Of a stretch of DNA of 64,000 nucleotides, positions 9,281 to 19,550 are shown piece by piece. How positions within the stretch are numbered: the first letter of the stretch is position 1; each line of letters starts with the position of its first letter. The stretch spans positions 1 through 64,000 of the forward strand of contig NZ_JAUCBZ010000004.1 of assembly GCF_034676545.1 (NCBI RefSeq), in the 5' to 3' direction. The notes under the pieces are model-generated. The model searched no databases. It was not told where the DNA came from and saw only the letters and a program-made list of their open reading frames with translations. Both the position numbers and the translations under genes were made by a program. Source of the stretch: Pararhodobacter sp. GTDB taxonomy: Bacteria > Pseudomonadota > Alphaproteobacteria > Rhodobacterales > Rhodobacteraceae.

Positions 9281-11159
9281 AACCTCCGGGGCCATCAGGC
9301 TGTTTTTCCCCAACCCGTCATTGACATTGGTTTATTTTGAAGCCCTAGCCAATGCGCTGGATGCTGGTGCAACCGAGGTATCCATCGATATTGATGTGCA
9401 GGCATTTGACAAGCCGGACACACTGAAAATCACTGTTTCAGACAACGGTGACGGATTTACGGATGAGAACTTTGAGCGTTTCAGGAAGCTGCTTAGACCT
9501 AGGGATAAGTTCCACAAAGGCATAGGTCGACTGGTATTCCTTAACTACTTCAGTCGGGTAGAGGTAACCAGTACTCGCGATAAATGGCGCAGAAACTTCA
9601 TCTTTAAAGATGGTTTCGATGGCAATGCGCCACTCGAAATCCTGACAGATGAGCAACCAGCCAAGACGGCGTTGGTATTCAATGGTTTTGCCAAAGATCG
9701 CGTCAAATCCTATGACGATCTGAAGCCCGACGCACTTAAACCACTTTTGATCGAACAATTTCTGCCTACGCTGGACGCGCGCAAGCGTGACGGCAAGGCA
9801 TTCAAGATTTCCGTTAATCTGAAAACCAGTGAAAGCAACGCACAGAAGGAGTTCTTTCCTCACGAAACGGCGATAACGCCCGATGACTTGCCGTCAATGA
9901 CCAAGATCACGATCCAAGATGATTCGCTGGACGCCATCTCGACCATTGATATGTACTACTACATTGAATCGGTAGCAGGGAAAGGTAGCTCTCTTATAGC
10001 GTTCAGTATCGATGGCCGAACGATACCAGCCAACCTGATACCGCCTGCATCATTTCCAGCGGGCTATCTGTGTGTATTCCTATTCGAGTCTGAAATCTTT
10101 CACTCCAATGCGGATAGTTCGCGGCAGAAGCTGGTGTTGCCCGAAGGCATACAAGAAGCACGTCTTTTCCGTTTGCTGCGCCGCGAGCTCGGCAAGGTGC
10201 TGGCGGACAAAATTCCGCAAATCACCGAAAGAAATGGAAAAATCAAAGAGCAGTTTGAAGAGCAATTTCCGCACTTGCTCGGCTATTTCGAGGACGATAC
10301 CGTTGGCCTGATTGATCGGGACGATGCTTTGGAAATTGCCCAGCAGCGGTTCTTTCGGGTTCAGAAAGAAATACTTCAGTGCGAAAAGCTGAGTGAGGCT
10401 GCGTACGAAAAGTCGTTGGAGCTGTCATCGCGCACCTTGACTGAATACATTTTGTACCGCGAAAAAATTATCGGTCGCATGAAAGAGATGACGGCAGATA
10501 ATGCAGAGGCCGAAATACACAACCTTATTGTCCCAAGGTTCAAAGAATTCTCGCAGGACACCATGTCTTCAGAGATTTACCAGAACAATGCCTGGTTGCT
10601 CGACGATAAATTCATGGTGTTTCGGAGCATCCTGAGTGAGAGGAGCATGGATGCCGTCATCAATGCCATACGCCTTGATGAAGAAAGCGTAGGCGACACG
10701 GGCAGGCCAGATATTGCCATGATTTTCTCGGCTGACCCGAGCGATGCCGCACCCGTCGATGTGGTGGTTGTTGAAATAAAGAAGAAAACCAACGAAGAAA
10801 AAGACAATTTTTATGCAGTCAATCAACTGCTCGATCGAGCAGGGAAGCTGGTGGCGTATTGCCCGAACATTCAAAGAGTCTGGTATTACGCGATCATGAA
10901 CATCAATGACACGACAGCATTTCGGTTGCGACAATTCAAGTGGACGCCTTTTTTCTCAAAAGGCAAGGTTTATTACCAGGAGTTCGACACGCCACACCCT
11001 GATGGCCGGATTATTCCAACGCCAACCTTTGTTGTGTCTTTCGATGCGATCGTGGCAGATGCTGAATGTAGGAATCACACATTCCTTGAGATTCTGCGAG
11101 ACGGGATGAAGAAATATGCGGACGATCAGAATAACGGTAATTCACCGGTTGACGAATAA
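9270..11159 (+). CDS. GHKL ATPase with C-terminal PD-(D/E)XK-like nuclease domain, embedded in the BREX operon
   Basis: 629 residues. The N-terminal third is a Bergerat-fold ATPase of the MutL/Hsp90/MORC type: N-box EALANALDAGAT (E24, N28, D31), DNGDG at 58-62 and the GIGR glycine loop at 84-87. A coiled linker follows (about 300-410). The C-terminal part has the layout of a PD-(D/E)XK nuclease: Glu415 in EIHNLIVPRF, the NNAWLLDD motif (439-446), RPD (479-481) and EIKKK (502-506), then VNQLLDRAG. The gene overlaps the AlbA gene by 11 bases and ends 18 bases before pglX. Its base composition is lower in GC than the flanking BREX genes, suggesting separate ancestry. An ATP-gated nuclease effector is plausible but inferred. 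Confidence 0.78.
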   Translation: MDIETSGAIRLFFPNPSLTLVYFEALANALDAGATEVSIDIDVQAFDKPDTLKITVSDNGDGFTDENFERFRKLLRPRDKFHKGIGRLVFLNYFSRVEVTSTRDKWRRNFIFKDGFDGNAPLEILTDEQPAKTALVFNGFAKDRVKSYDDLKPDALKPLLIEQFLPTLDARKRDGKAFKISVNLKTSESNAQKEFFPHETAITPDDLPSMTKITIQDDSLDAISTIDMYYYIESVAGKGSSLIAFSIDGRTIPANLIPPASFPAGYLCVFLFESEIFHSNADSSRQKLVLPEGIQEARLFRLLRRELGKVLADKIPQITERNGKIKEQFEEQFPHLLGYFEDDTVGLIDRDDALEIAQQRFFRVQKEILQCEKLSEAAYEKSLELSSRTLTEYILYREKIIGRMKEMTADNAEAEIHNLIVPRFKEFSQDTMSSEIYQNNAWLLDDKFMVFRSILSERSMDAVINAIRLDEESVGDTGRPDIAMIFSADPSDAAPVDVVVVEIKKKTNEEKDNFYAVNQLLDRAGKLVAYCPNIQRVWYYAIMNINDTTAFRLRQFKWTPFFSKGKVYYQEFDTPHPDGRIIPTPTFVVSFDAIVADAECRNHTFLEILRDGMKKYADDQNNGNSPVDE

Positions 11160-11177
11160 CTGGGAAGATTGATTAAG

Positions 11178-13966
11178 ATGAACGACCTACTTCAAGACTA
11201 CCGCAGCGAAGCCGCCGGCCCCGTCGAATGCCTCGGCCAGACTTTCGCCAGCGACAGCGTGCGGCGTGAACACTTTCTCAAGCTGCTGGCCGAAAAGCTA
11301 CAAGACCCGACGTTCCGCAAGCAGGAAGGTTTTCCACAGGGCACGGATGAAGCCATTCTCGCCATGTCCGACCCGCCGTACTACACCGCCTGCCCAAATC
11401 CGTGGTTGGTGGAATTCGTGGCGCACTATGGCAAGCCTTACGACCCGGCGGTGAAATACAGCCGCGAGCCATTGGCGATTGACGTCTCCGTGGGCAAGAC
11501 CGACGCCATCTACAAGGCGCACAGCTACCACACCAAGGTGCCGCATCTCGCCATCGTGCCGTCCATCCTCCACTACACCCAGCCGGGCGACGTGGTGCTG
11601 GACGGCTTTGCCGGGTCGGGCATGACCGGCGTGGCCGCGCAATGGTGCGGCACGGCCCCTACTAGTTACCGGTTTGAGTTGGAGCAAGCGTGGAAGAAAG
11701 AAGGCCGCGCCGCGCCTAGGTGGGGTGCGCGCCGTGCAGTGCTCAACGACCTATCGCCCGCTGCCACGTTCATGAGCGCGAACTACAACATCCCGTTCGA
11801 TGTGGATGTCTTCGCCAAGGCGGGCAAGCAGCTGCTCCAGTCGGTCGAGCAGGACATTGGCTGGATGTACGAAACGCTGCACAGCGATGGCAAGAGCAAA
11901 GGGCGCATCGACTATACGGTGTGGAGCCAACTTTATAGCTGCCCCGAGTGTGCGGGCGAAGTGAACTTCACCGAAGAAGCGTTGGACGAAGAGTCCAAGC
12001 GCGTCAAAGATGAGTTTCCATGTCCGCATTGCGGCGCTGAACTGACCAAGACCCGGTTGGAGCGTCTGTACACGACGAAGGCTGATGTCAGCACCGGCAA
12101 GTCCATCCAAGTGCCCAAGCGTGCGGCGACGCTTATTGTTTACACGGTTGGCAAGACGCGATACGAAAAGAAGCCAACGTCGGATGACTTGAATGTTATT
12201 CAGCGCATTGAGTCGTTGCCTCTTCCGCCACAAGTGCCCACGACCGAAATCCCGCCAATGCACATGACGCATGAGCGGGCGCGGATGGACTATGTGGGGA
12301 TCACTCATATCCACCACTTTTTCCTACCGCGTGCCGCGCAAGCAATGGGAAAGCTTTGGGAGAAAGCTCAAGGACAATCCGACGCACGTATTCGGGAATT
12401 CCTACTGTTCATGGTCGAACAGGGAATTCGAGGAATGTCCCTCTTGAATCGCTACAAACCGATTCAGTATGGACGCATAGGTGGATCTCAGGTTGGTCTG
12501 GATATGCCTGGGGTTCTACTACGTTTCAGCCATTTCAAGCGAGGTCAGCCCTTGGTACCAGTTTGACGGCAAGCTTGGCAGGTTGGTTTCGGCATTTCAG
12601 ATTCAATGGTCTAAGGAGGGCGCTTCCTTAATTACAACCGGTACAGCATCAAACATTGGGCTTCCGTCAGAGTCTGTGGACTACATCTTCACAGACCCAC
12701 CTTTTGGCGAAAACATTTATTACGCTGATCTCAACTTTCTGGTTGAGGCTTGGCATGGTGTTACGACGGACGCAAAGCCGGAGGCAATTATTGACCGCTA
12801 TAAGAAGAAGGCGCTACCCGACTACCAGCACCTGATGCAACGCTGTTTCGCCGAATACCAGCGCGTGTTGAAACCCGGCCGCTGGATGACGGTGGTGTTC
12901 TCCAACAGCAAGGCAGCGGTATGGAATGCCATTCAGGTTGCCCTGCAGCAAGCAGGCTTTGTGGTGGCAGAGGTCACGGCGCTGGACAAGGTGCAAGGCA
13001 GCTACCGGCAGGTGACCTCAACGACTGCGGTGAAGCAGGACCTGGTGATTTCAGCCTATAAGCCCAATGGTGGGCTGGAGGACCGCTTCAAGCACAGCGG
13101 CGCTACGGTAGAGTCAGTTTGGGACTTCGTGCAAACCCACTTGCAACAGCTGTCGGTCATCAAGGTAAAGAATGGTGAGCTTGAGTTCATCGTCGAGCGG
13201 GACCCGCGTCGCATCTATGACCGCATGGTGGCGTGGTTTGTGCGCCATGACGCGCCTGTGCCGCTGTTCGACTGATGAGTTTCTTTCCAGCCTTCGTGCT
13301 CGCTTCCCTGAGCGCGACGGTATGGTCTTCCTGCCGGAGCAAGTGGTCGAGTACGACAAGAAGCGCGCGCAAACTTCGCGATCACCCCAGATGGAGTTGT
13401 TCGTCTCCGATGAGCGCAGCGCCATCGATTGGTTGGCTCAATTCCTCAAGCAACGTCCGTCCACCTACCAAGAGGTGCATCCAGAATTCATCACCCAACT
13501 TGGTGCGGGCTGGAAAAAGCATGAGGAACGCCCCGAGCTTTCGGCGCTGCTTGAAGCAAACTTTTTGCGCTACGACGGCACGGGCGATGTACCCAGTCAG
13601 ATTCACAGCTATCTCTCGTCCAACTACAAGGATATGCGGGAGCTCGAAAAATCTGACCCTCGGTTGAAAGCAAAAGCGCGGGACCGTTGGTTCGTACCAG
13701 ATCCCAATAACGCTAAGCAATTAGAGGAAAAACGCGAGAAGGCGCTGCTCAAGGAATTCGAGGCCTATCGGTTGTTCACCGGCCGCAAGATCAAGGAGTC
13801 GCGTCTGGAGGTGCTGCGTGCAGGTTTCCGCGCGGCATGGGCCAGCAAGGACTACGCGACGATCATCAGCATCGCCAACAAGCTGCCAGAGGAAACGCTG
13901 CAAGAGGACGAGAAGCTGCTCACCCTCTATGACCTCGCGCTGACCCGTACCGAAGACGGGATCTGA
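11178..13966 (+). CDS. pglX: BREX adenine-specific DNA methyltransferase PglX (type 3), two frameshifts
   Basis: Site-specific N6-adenine methylase that marks self DNA in BREX. It shows SDPPY (about 64-68), the AdoMet-binding loop FAGSGMTG (about 144-151), a Cys4 zinc ribbon (CPEC...CPHC, about 255-290) and a second TDPPFGENIYY motif. The frame breaks twice. An extra T in the pair at 12514-12515 explains the move to MPGVYYVSAISSEVSPWYQF. An extra T at 13267-13268 explains the move to VPLSTDEFLSSLRARFPERD. The repaired protein is about 928 residues, close to the type 3 PglX size, and ends at 13966. The start is ATG 11178, with GGAAG 10 bases upstream. It is followed two bases later by brxHII. 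Confidence 0.85.
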
Positions 13967-13968
13967 GT

Positions 13969-16812
13969 ATGGCCGGCGGTGGGTTCACCATTGGCGACTG
14001 GTGCTGGTTCACCCGGCAGGCATCGCCGTGCCGCGTAATTGAGCGGCAGGACGTGTGGGGCGAGTTGGCCTACCGCGTGTGGCTGCCCGCCAAGGACGCT
14101 GTTGTGCGCGCTCGGGCGGTTGACTTGGCATCGCTGGAAAGTGTGCGCCCGAGCGTGGAGCAAATCCTGCATACCACGGCGGCGGCCAAGTTGCTGGATG
14201 CGCTGGAGGACAAACTGCTGTTGGCGCCCATCCAGTCCAGCGTGGTGCCGCTGCCGCACCAGCTCTATGCGCTGAACCGCGCCATCAGCCGCGACCGTAT
14301 CCGCTACCTGCTGGCCGATGAGGTGGGTCTCGGCAAGACCATCGAAGCCGGCTTGGTCCTGCGCGAACTGAAATTGCGCGGCCGGGTGAAGCGCATCCTG
14401 GTGGTGGCGCCCAAGGGTCTCGTGCGCCAGTGGCAGGCCGAAATGCGTCTGCACTTCGGCGAGAAGTTCCAGTTCATCGAGCCGTCCGAGCTGGCGGCCT
14501 TCCGGCAGTGGCGCAGCGGCGGCGCGGGCGAGGAAGAGAACCTGTGGCGCATGCACGACCAGGTGATCTGCTCGCTGGATTCGGTGAAGCCGCTGGAAGG
14601 CCGTCGTGGCTGGAGCCTGGAGCAACTCAACACCTACAACCGCGAGCGCTTCGAGGACCTGATCTCAGCGTCGTGGGATCTGGTCATCATCGACGAAGCC
14701 CACCGCATGGGCGGCAGCACCGAGCAGGTAGCCCGCTACAAGCTCGGCGCGGCGCTGGCCGAAGCGTCGCCCTATCTCTTACTGCTGTCGGCCACGCCGC
14801 ACCAAGGCAAGACCGACCAGTTCATGCGACTGATGCAGTTGCTGGATCGCGAAGCCTTCCCGGACGAAGGCAGCGTCAGCCGCGACCGGGTGCGGCCCTT
14901 CGTGATCCGCACCGAGAAGCGCGCATCGATCAACGCCGAGGGCCAGCCGCTGTTCAAGCCGCGTGTCACCCGGTTGCAGGCCGTGGCCTGGCAGGCCCGA
15001 CACGGCTCGCAGCAGCGGCTTTATGAGGCGGTGACCGACTATGTGCGCCACGGCTACAACCAGGCATTGGCATCCAAGCAGCGCCACATCGGTTTCTTGA
15101 TGATCCTGATGCAGCGGCTGGTGACGTCCAGTACGGCAGCCATCCGCACCACGCTGGAAAAGCGCCAGGCCCTGCTTGAAGCACCGCAGCCCCAGGCCAA
15201 CTTGTTCGAGAGCACCAGCGCCGACGAGTGGGCAGACTTGGACGGCCAGTCCCAGGTTGATCTGGCGATGCAGTCCAGTGGCTGGGAGCTGGAGAAGTCC
15301 GAAGTCGAGATGTTGCTTGAGCTGGCACGGGAAACGGAGGCCGCCGGCACCGATGCCAAGGCCGAGGCACTGCTGGAGCTGATCTACAAGCTGCAGCAAG
15401 AGGAAGGCGACCCGGCGCTGAAGGTACTGATCTTCACCGAGTTTGTGCCTACCCAAGCTATGCTGGCCGACTACCTGGAGAGCCGTGGATTCTCGGTGAC
15501 GACCCTTAACGGCAGCATGGACCTGGAAGCGCGCACGCGGACACAACAGGTGTTCTCAAAAGATGTGCGCGTGCTGATTTCGACGGATGCCGGTGGTGAA
15601 GGTTTGAACCTGCAGTTCTGCCATGTCATCGTCAACTTCGACATGCCGTGGAACCCGATGCGGATTGAGCAGCGCATTGGCCGGGTAGACCGTATCGGAC
15701 AGAAGCACGTTGTTCGCGCCATCAACTTCGTGCTCGAAGACACTGTGGAGCATCGAGTGCGCCAGGTGTTGGAGGCAAAGCTCGAGGTCATCGCGCAGGA
15801 GTTTGGCGTCGACAAGGCGGCCGACGTAATGGACTCGGTCGAGGCCGACCCGATCTTCGACGAGCTGTTCGTGCATGGTCTGCAGAACCCGGATGCCATT
15901 GAACAGGAGTGCGACGCGGTGGTGTCGCAGCTGCGATCCACCCTAGCGGAGTCGAAGAAGAACAGCGATCTGCTCACCACAGAGCACGATCTGGACGCTG
16001 ATGATGCCCGCAAGTGGCGCGACCATCCGGCGCAGTTCTGGCTGGAGCGCGCCATCACCAGCGGGTTGGCTGCGCGCGGCGGCTCGGCGGCGAAGGTTGG
16101 CAAGGCGTGGCGAGTGAAGTGGGCGGACGGCAGCGAGTCGGCACAGGCTTGTTTTGACGCCCGCACGGCGGATGAGAACCCGGAGTTGGAATGGGTCACG
16201 ATGGAAGACCCACGCGCCCGTGCTGTGATCAGTGAGCTGCCATGCTTTGTCGCCGGCCAGCCGCTACCGGTGATCCGCGTGACCGGTCTGCCGGACTCGG
16301 TACGCGGCATCTGGTCGCTGTGGGAGATCAGTCTGGCGGCTGAAGGCTTGAGCCGGAAGCGCTTCCTGCCGGTGTTCATCAACGAGGAAGGCCGGCCCTT
16401 CGTGCCGACCGCCAAGCGCGTCTGGGATCTGCTGCTCACTGAGACCGTAGACGTGCATGCCGTGACGGGTGCCGAGGAGTCGGTGAAGTGGTTCGAGGCA
16501 TCGCATTCGGCTGCCAGCACCCAGGGTGAACGGATCTTCACCGAGCTGCTGACCGAACACCGCGCCCGGCTGAAGGAAGAGCGCGAACGTGCGGTGTATG
16601 CGTTCGAGGCCCGAGGTCAGGCCATTGGACGAATTGGCTTACCCGCCGTGCGTGAGCACCGGCGCAAGCGGCTGCAACAAGAACACGATGCACGCATGGC
16701 CGCCTTGGACGACATGGAGGCCAGCGTGCCGGATTTGAATGCCGTGATGATGGTGCGCGTCTCCGGCGATGTGATGCCCGGAGCGAATGTGACGAAAGAG
16801 CGTGTGGCATGA
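13969..16812 (+). CDS. brxHII: BREX type 3 DEAD/SNF2-like helicase BrxHII
   Basis: 947-residue superfamily 2 helicase. Motif I is ADEVGLGKT (about 116-124), motif II DEAH in LVIIDEAHRMGG, motif III LLLSATPHQGKTDQF, and motif VI QRIGRVDRIGQ. The long C-terminal extension is typical of the type 3 BREX helicase. It lies between pglX and pglZ as in the canonical operon, and its TGA overlaps the ATG of pglZ, implying coupled translation. It probably acts on DNA during methylation or exclusion; the exact role is not established. Intact. Confidence 0.92.
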   Translation: MAGGGFTIGDWCWFTRQASPCRVIERQDVWGELAYRVWLPAKDAVVRARAVDLASLESVRPSVEQILHTTAAAKLLDALEDKLLLAPIQSSVVPLPHQLYALNRAISRDRIRYLLADEVGLGKTIEAGLVLRELKLRGRVKRILVVAPKGLVRQWQAEMRLHFGEKFQFIEPSELAAFRQWRSGGAGEEENLWRMHDQVICSLDSVKPLEGRRGWSLEQLNTYNRERFEDLISASWDLVIIDEAHRMGGSTEQVARYKLGAALAEASPYLLLLSATPHQGKTDQFMRLMQLLDREAFPDEGSVSRDRVRPFVIRTEKRASINAEGQPLFKPRVTRLQAVAWQARHGSQQRLYEAVTDYVRHGYNQALASKQRHIGFLMILMQRLVTSSTAAIRTTLEKRQALLEAPQPQANLFESTSADEWADLDGQSQVDLAMQSSGWELEKSEVEMLLELARETEAAGTDAKAEALLELIYKLQQEEGDPALKVLIFTEFVPTQAMLADYLESRGFSVTTLNGSMDLEARTRTQQVFSKDVRVLISTDAGGEGLNLQFCHVIVNFDMPWNPMRIEQRIGRVDRIGQKHVVRAINFVLEDTVEHRVRQVLEAKLEVIAQEFGVDKAADVMDSVEADPIFDELFVHGLQNPDAIEQECDAVVSQLRSTLAESKKNSDLLTTEHDLDADDARKWRDHPAQFWLERAITSGLAARGGSAAKVGKAWRVKWADGSESAQACFDARTADENPELEWVTMEDPRARAVISELPCFVAGQPLPVIRVTGLPDSVRGIWSLWEISLAAEGLSRKRFLPVFINEEGRPFVPTAKRVWDLLLTETVDVHAVTGAEESVKWFEASHSAASTQGERIFTELLTEHRARLKEERERAVYAFEARGQAIGRIGLPAVREHRRKRLQQEHDARMAALDDMEASVPDLNAVMMVRVSGDVMPGANVTKERVA

Positions 16813-18825
16813 GCCAGTGGTCAGAACGCATTCTCAGCCACTTCACGGCCGATCTCACCCGGCTGTGGGTGGCGTGCGACCCCGACGATGTGCTCCTGGA
16901 CGAAAAGCTCTTGTCCGAACTGCGCAGGCGGGGCTTCGAGGTCATGCTGTACGAAGACCCGTTCGCCTTTCGGGCGGAATACGAGGAACGCTATCGCGCA
17001 GCCTGGGATCGCGGTGAGGCGGGGCCAGCGCCGTCGCTGGTTCTTCATCTGCGCAGCGCTGACGCGAATGAGTTGCCGTGGGACATCATGCACCACGGGC
17101 GTGTGGTTCGATTGAGCCTTGCGGAGCTCTTCCCCAAGCTGGCATACAGCGCGGTGCAGCAAGTGGAGCCGGAGCATTTTGCCGGGCTGTTTCATGCCCA
17201 CCGGACCGAATTGCAGTCAGCGCGCGGCGAGAACGAGTCCAAGGACTTCATCCTTGAACACGTCTACCAACTGGCGCCAAGGTCGATTCGCAACCCGGTG
17301 GACTTCTGGCGTGAGCTGCTGCGAATGCACTTCGCCAATCGCTCGTTGCCGCCCCTGTTTGCTCAACACGCGGCAGGCATCATTCAAGGCAAGGGGCTCT
17401 TCACGGATCTGCCCGTCGCCACATGGCTGGCGTCCAAAAGTGCGCTGCTGCGCGTGGTACAGGATGCGTGGTATCGCTACCTGAAGACCCTGGGGCTGGA
17501 TGGCATGCGCACGGGCGAACCGCCACCGCCAGACTACGTCGCCAAGATAGAGATTCCGTTCGAGCACTCCGATGTGCAGGTGCTGGTCGACTCCATGTTC
17601 CTCGACGGCAGCTTGCATCCGCTGGCGGTGCACAGTGTTCCGGCGGGGATGCCGAGTTGGATCAAGGCCGGCATTGTCCAGGACCCGGCGGCGTTGCAGG
17701 CTTTGGTGCTCAAAGGCATCGATGGCCTGATCGAGACGACCCCAACGGCGGCCTCTTCGCACAAGGACTGGAGCGAATTCGCCAAGCGTTACGGTGAGAT
17801 CCTGGCCCGCACGCATGGTCTGCCAGGCACGGAAGGCAGCGAACACCTGCCGGTGATTCGGGAGCGGATCAAGACCTTGCAGGCGCAATCAGACGAGCGT
17901 CTTCAAGCCTGGGTCGCAGCCAAGCATTACGCCGACCTGATCCTGCAGCCGGTGACCAAAGGCCCGGTGATGGTGCACCACGTGCCGCGCTTCTTGCGCC
18001 ATCGGCGGTCCGCAGGGGAAACCAAGGTGGCTCTGCTGGTATTCGACGGGCTTGCCTTCGACCAATGGGTGCAGATCCGGGAGCGCCTGATCGCCACCAC
18101 AAAACGCTTTGCGTTCGACGAGGGAACCGCGTTCGCCTGGCTGCCGACCGTGACATCGGTGTCGCGTCAGGCGCTGTTCTCCGGCCTGAAGCCGCGGGAA
18201 TTCGACGACTCCATCGACAGGACGGACAAGGAGGAATCCTTGTGGAAGACGTTCTGGCAGAACGAAGGCGTCAACTCGAATGAAGTGATGTATCGACGCG
18301 CGCTGCGACAGACCAATCAGCTCGACGCACTGGAAGCGGATTTGATCGACCGGCGCCCGAAGGTGGTGGGCCTGGTCATCGATGAAGTGGACGATCGGCT
18401 CCACAAGGAGCGGTCCAAGAAGGACGTGGCGATGTGGATCGGGAACTGGTTGACGACCGGTTTCGTCGACCGGCTGTTCTCGCTGCTGCTGGACAAGGGA
18501 TACCACATCTATCTCACGGCGGACCACGGCAACGTTGAGTTCCACCGGCGTCGGCAGGCCCAGCCAGGGCGTGATTGCAGAGACGCGCGGAGAGCGCGTT
18601 CGGGTCTACCGGAGTGAGCCATTGCTGGCCGATTCCGCTGCGGCCTATCCCACCACAGTCAGGTTGGACATCGCTGGACTACCCGCGAACTTCATGCCCC
18701 TATTCGCAGGCGGACGAACCGCCTTTGTGCCGGAGGGAGAGCAGGTGGTGGTCCACGGCGGGGTGTCGGTCGAAGAGTTGATCGTGCCCTTTGTGAAAGT
18801 CAGTTATGTGATTGGTACCGAATGA
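16809..18825 (+). CDS. pglZ: BREX alkaline-phosphatase-superfamily protein PglZ, one frameshift
   Basis: PglZ is the hallmark BREX component, a metal-dependent phosphatase-fold protein. The core motifs are visible: VALLVFDGLAFDQW (metal-binding Asp), PTVTSVSRQALFSG (Thr/Ser nucleophile region), GLVIDEVDD and LTADHGNVE. The frame breaks just after the DHG motif: TT at 18540-18541 should be a single T, giving NVESTGVGRPSQGVIAETRGERV and continuing to TGA at 18825. The repaired protein is about 671 residues. The start overlaps the brxHII stop, and the end overlaps the brxA start (ATGA). Confidence 0.88.
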
Positions 18826-19541
18826 ATTCATCAGCCCCTCAAATCGGCTTTGATCGGTTCATTCAGCTTGATTGGGCGGCTGCAGCACTGAATGTTCGTG
18901 CGGGTGCGGCTGGGCTAGATGATCTGAATGCACTGCTTGATGCAGCCGGACTTGGCGTTGAAGCCAAGAAGAAAACACGCACCGTACTGAATCGGCTCTG
19001 GCTGGAGCCGCGCGCAGAACTGGTTGATTACGCAGATCGCGGCGTGGCCATCCACAAGACGCAGCCGGACATTCCCGTCGCCGCGCTGTGCTGGGGTATG
19101 GCCGTTGCGACGTACCCGTTCTTCGGCAAGGTGGCAGAGCTGGTGGGCCGACTGTCCGCCATCCAGGGAGATTGCGCGTCCGCCGAAGTGCACCGGCGCA
19201 TGAGTGAGACCTACGGGGAGCGCGAAGGTACCCGGCGCATGACCAACATGGTCATCCAGAGCCAGGCTAGCTGGGGCGCGGTGGAGCGTGTGGAAAAAGG
19301 CAAGCGCGTGATCCGGCTTGCTTCAACAGCGATCGACAACGCCGGACTCACGGCATGGCTGATCGAAGCGGCTGTGCGCTACGCCGGCAAGCCCGTTTCT
19401 GTGCCCAGCCTGCAGTCGCTGCCAGTGTTGTTCCCGTTCACCCTAACGCGGCCACTGGCCTACATGGTGTCGAACAGCGCGAACCTGAGCCTTCGGTCGG
19501 AAGGGCCGAGTAATCAGTTCGTCGCGCTGCATCAGAGGTAG
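18822..19541 (+). CDS. brxA: BREX protein BrxA (DUF1819 family)
   Basis: 239-residue protein matching the BrxA/DUF1819 layout: a helical N-terminal bundle, then YPFFGKVAELVGRL and a winged-helix-like region (RMTNMVIQSQASWGAVERVEKGKRVIRL) that probably contacts DNA. It is the last gene of the canonical type 3 operon and starts in an ATGA overlap with pglZ. Intact. It starts a new ORF nine bases before the following membrane-protein gene, so read-through to that gene is likely. Confidence 0.9.
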   Translation: MNSSAPQIGFDRFIQLDWAAAALNVRAGAAGLDDLNALLDAAGLGVEAKKKTRTVLNRLWLEPRAELVDYADRGVAIHKTQPDIPVAALCWGMAVATYPFFGKVAELVGRLSAIQGDCASAEVHRRMSETYGEREGTRRMTNMVIQSQASWGAVERVEKGKRVIRLASTAIDNAGLTAWLIEAAVRYAGKPVSVPSLQSLPVLFPFTLTRPLAYMVSNSANLSLRSEGPSNQFVALHQR

Positions 19542-19550
19542 TCATTGCTC

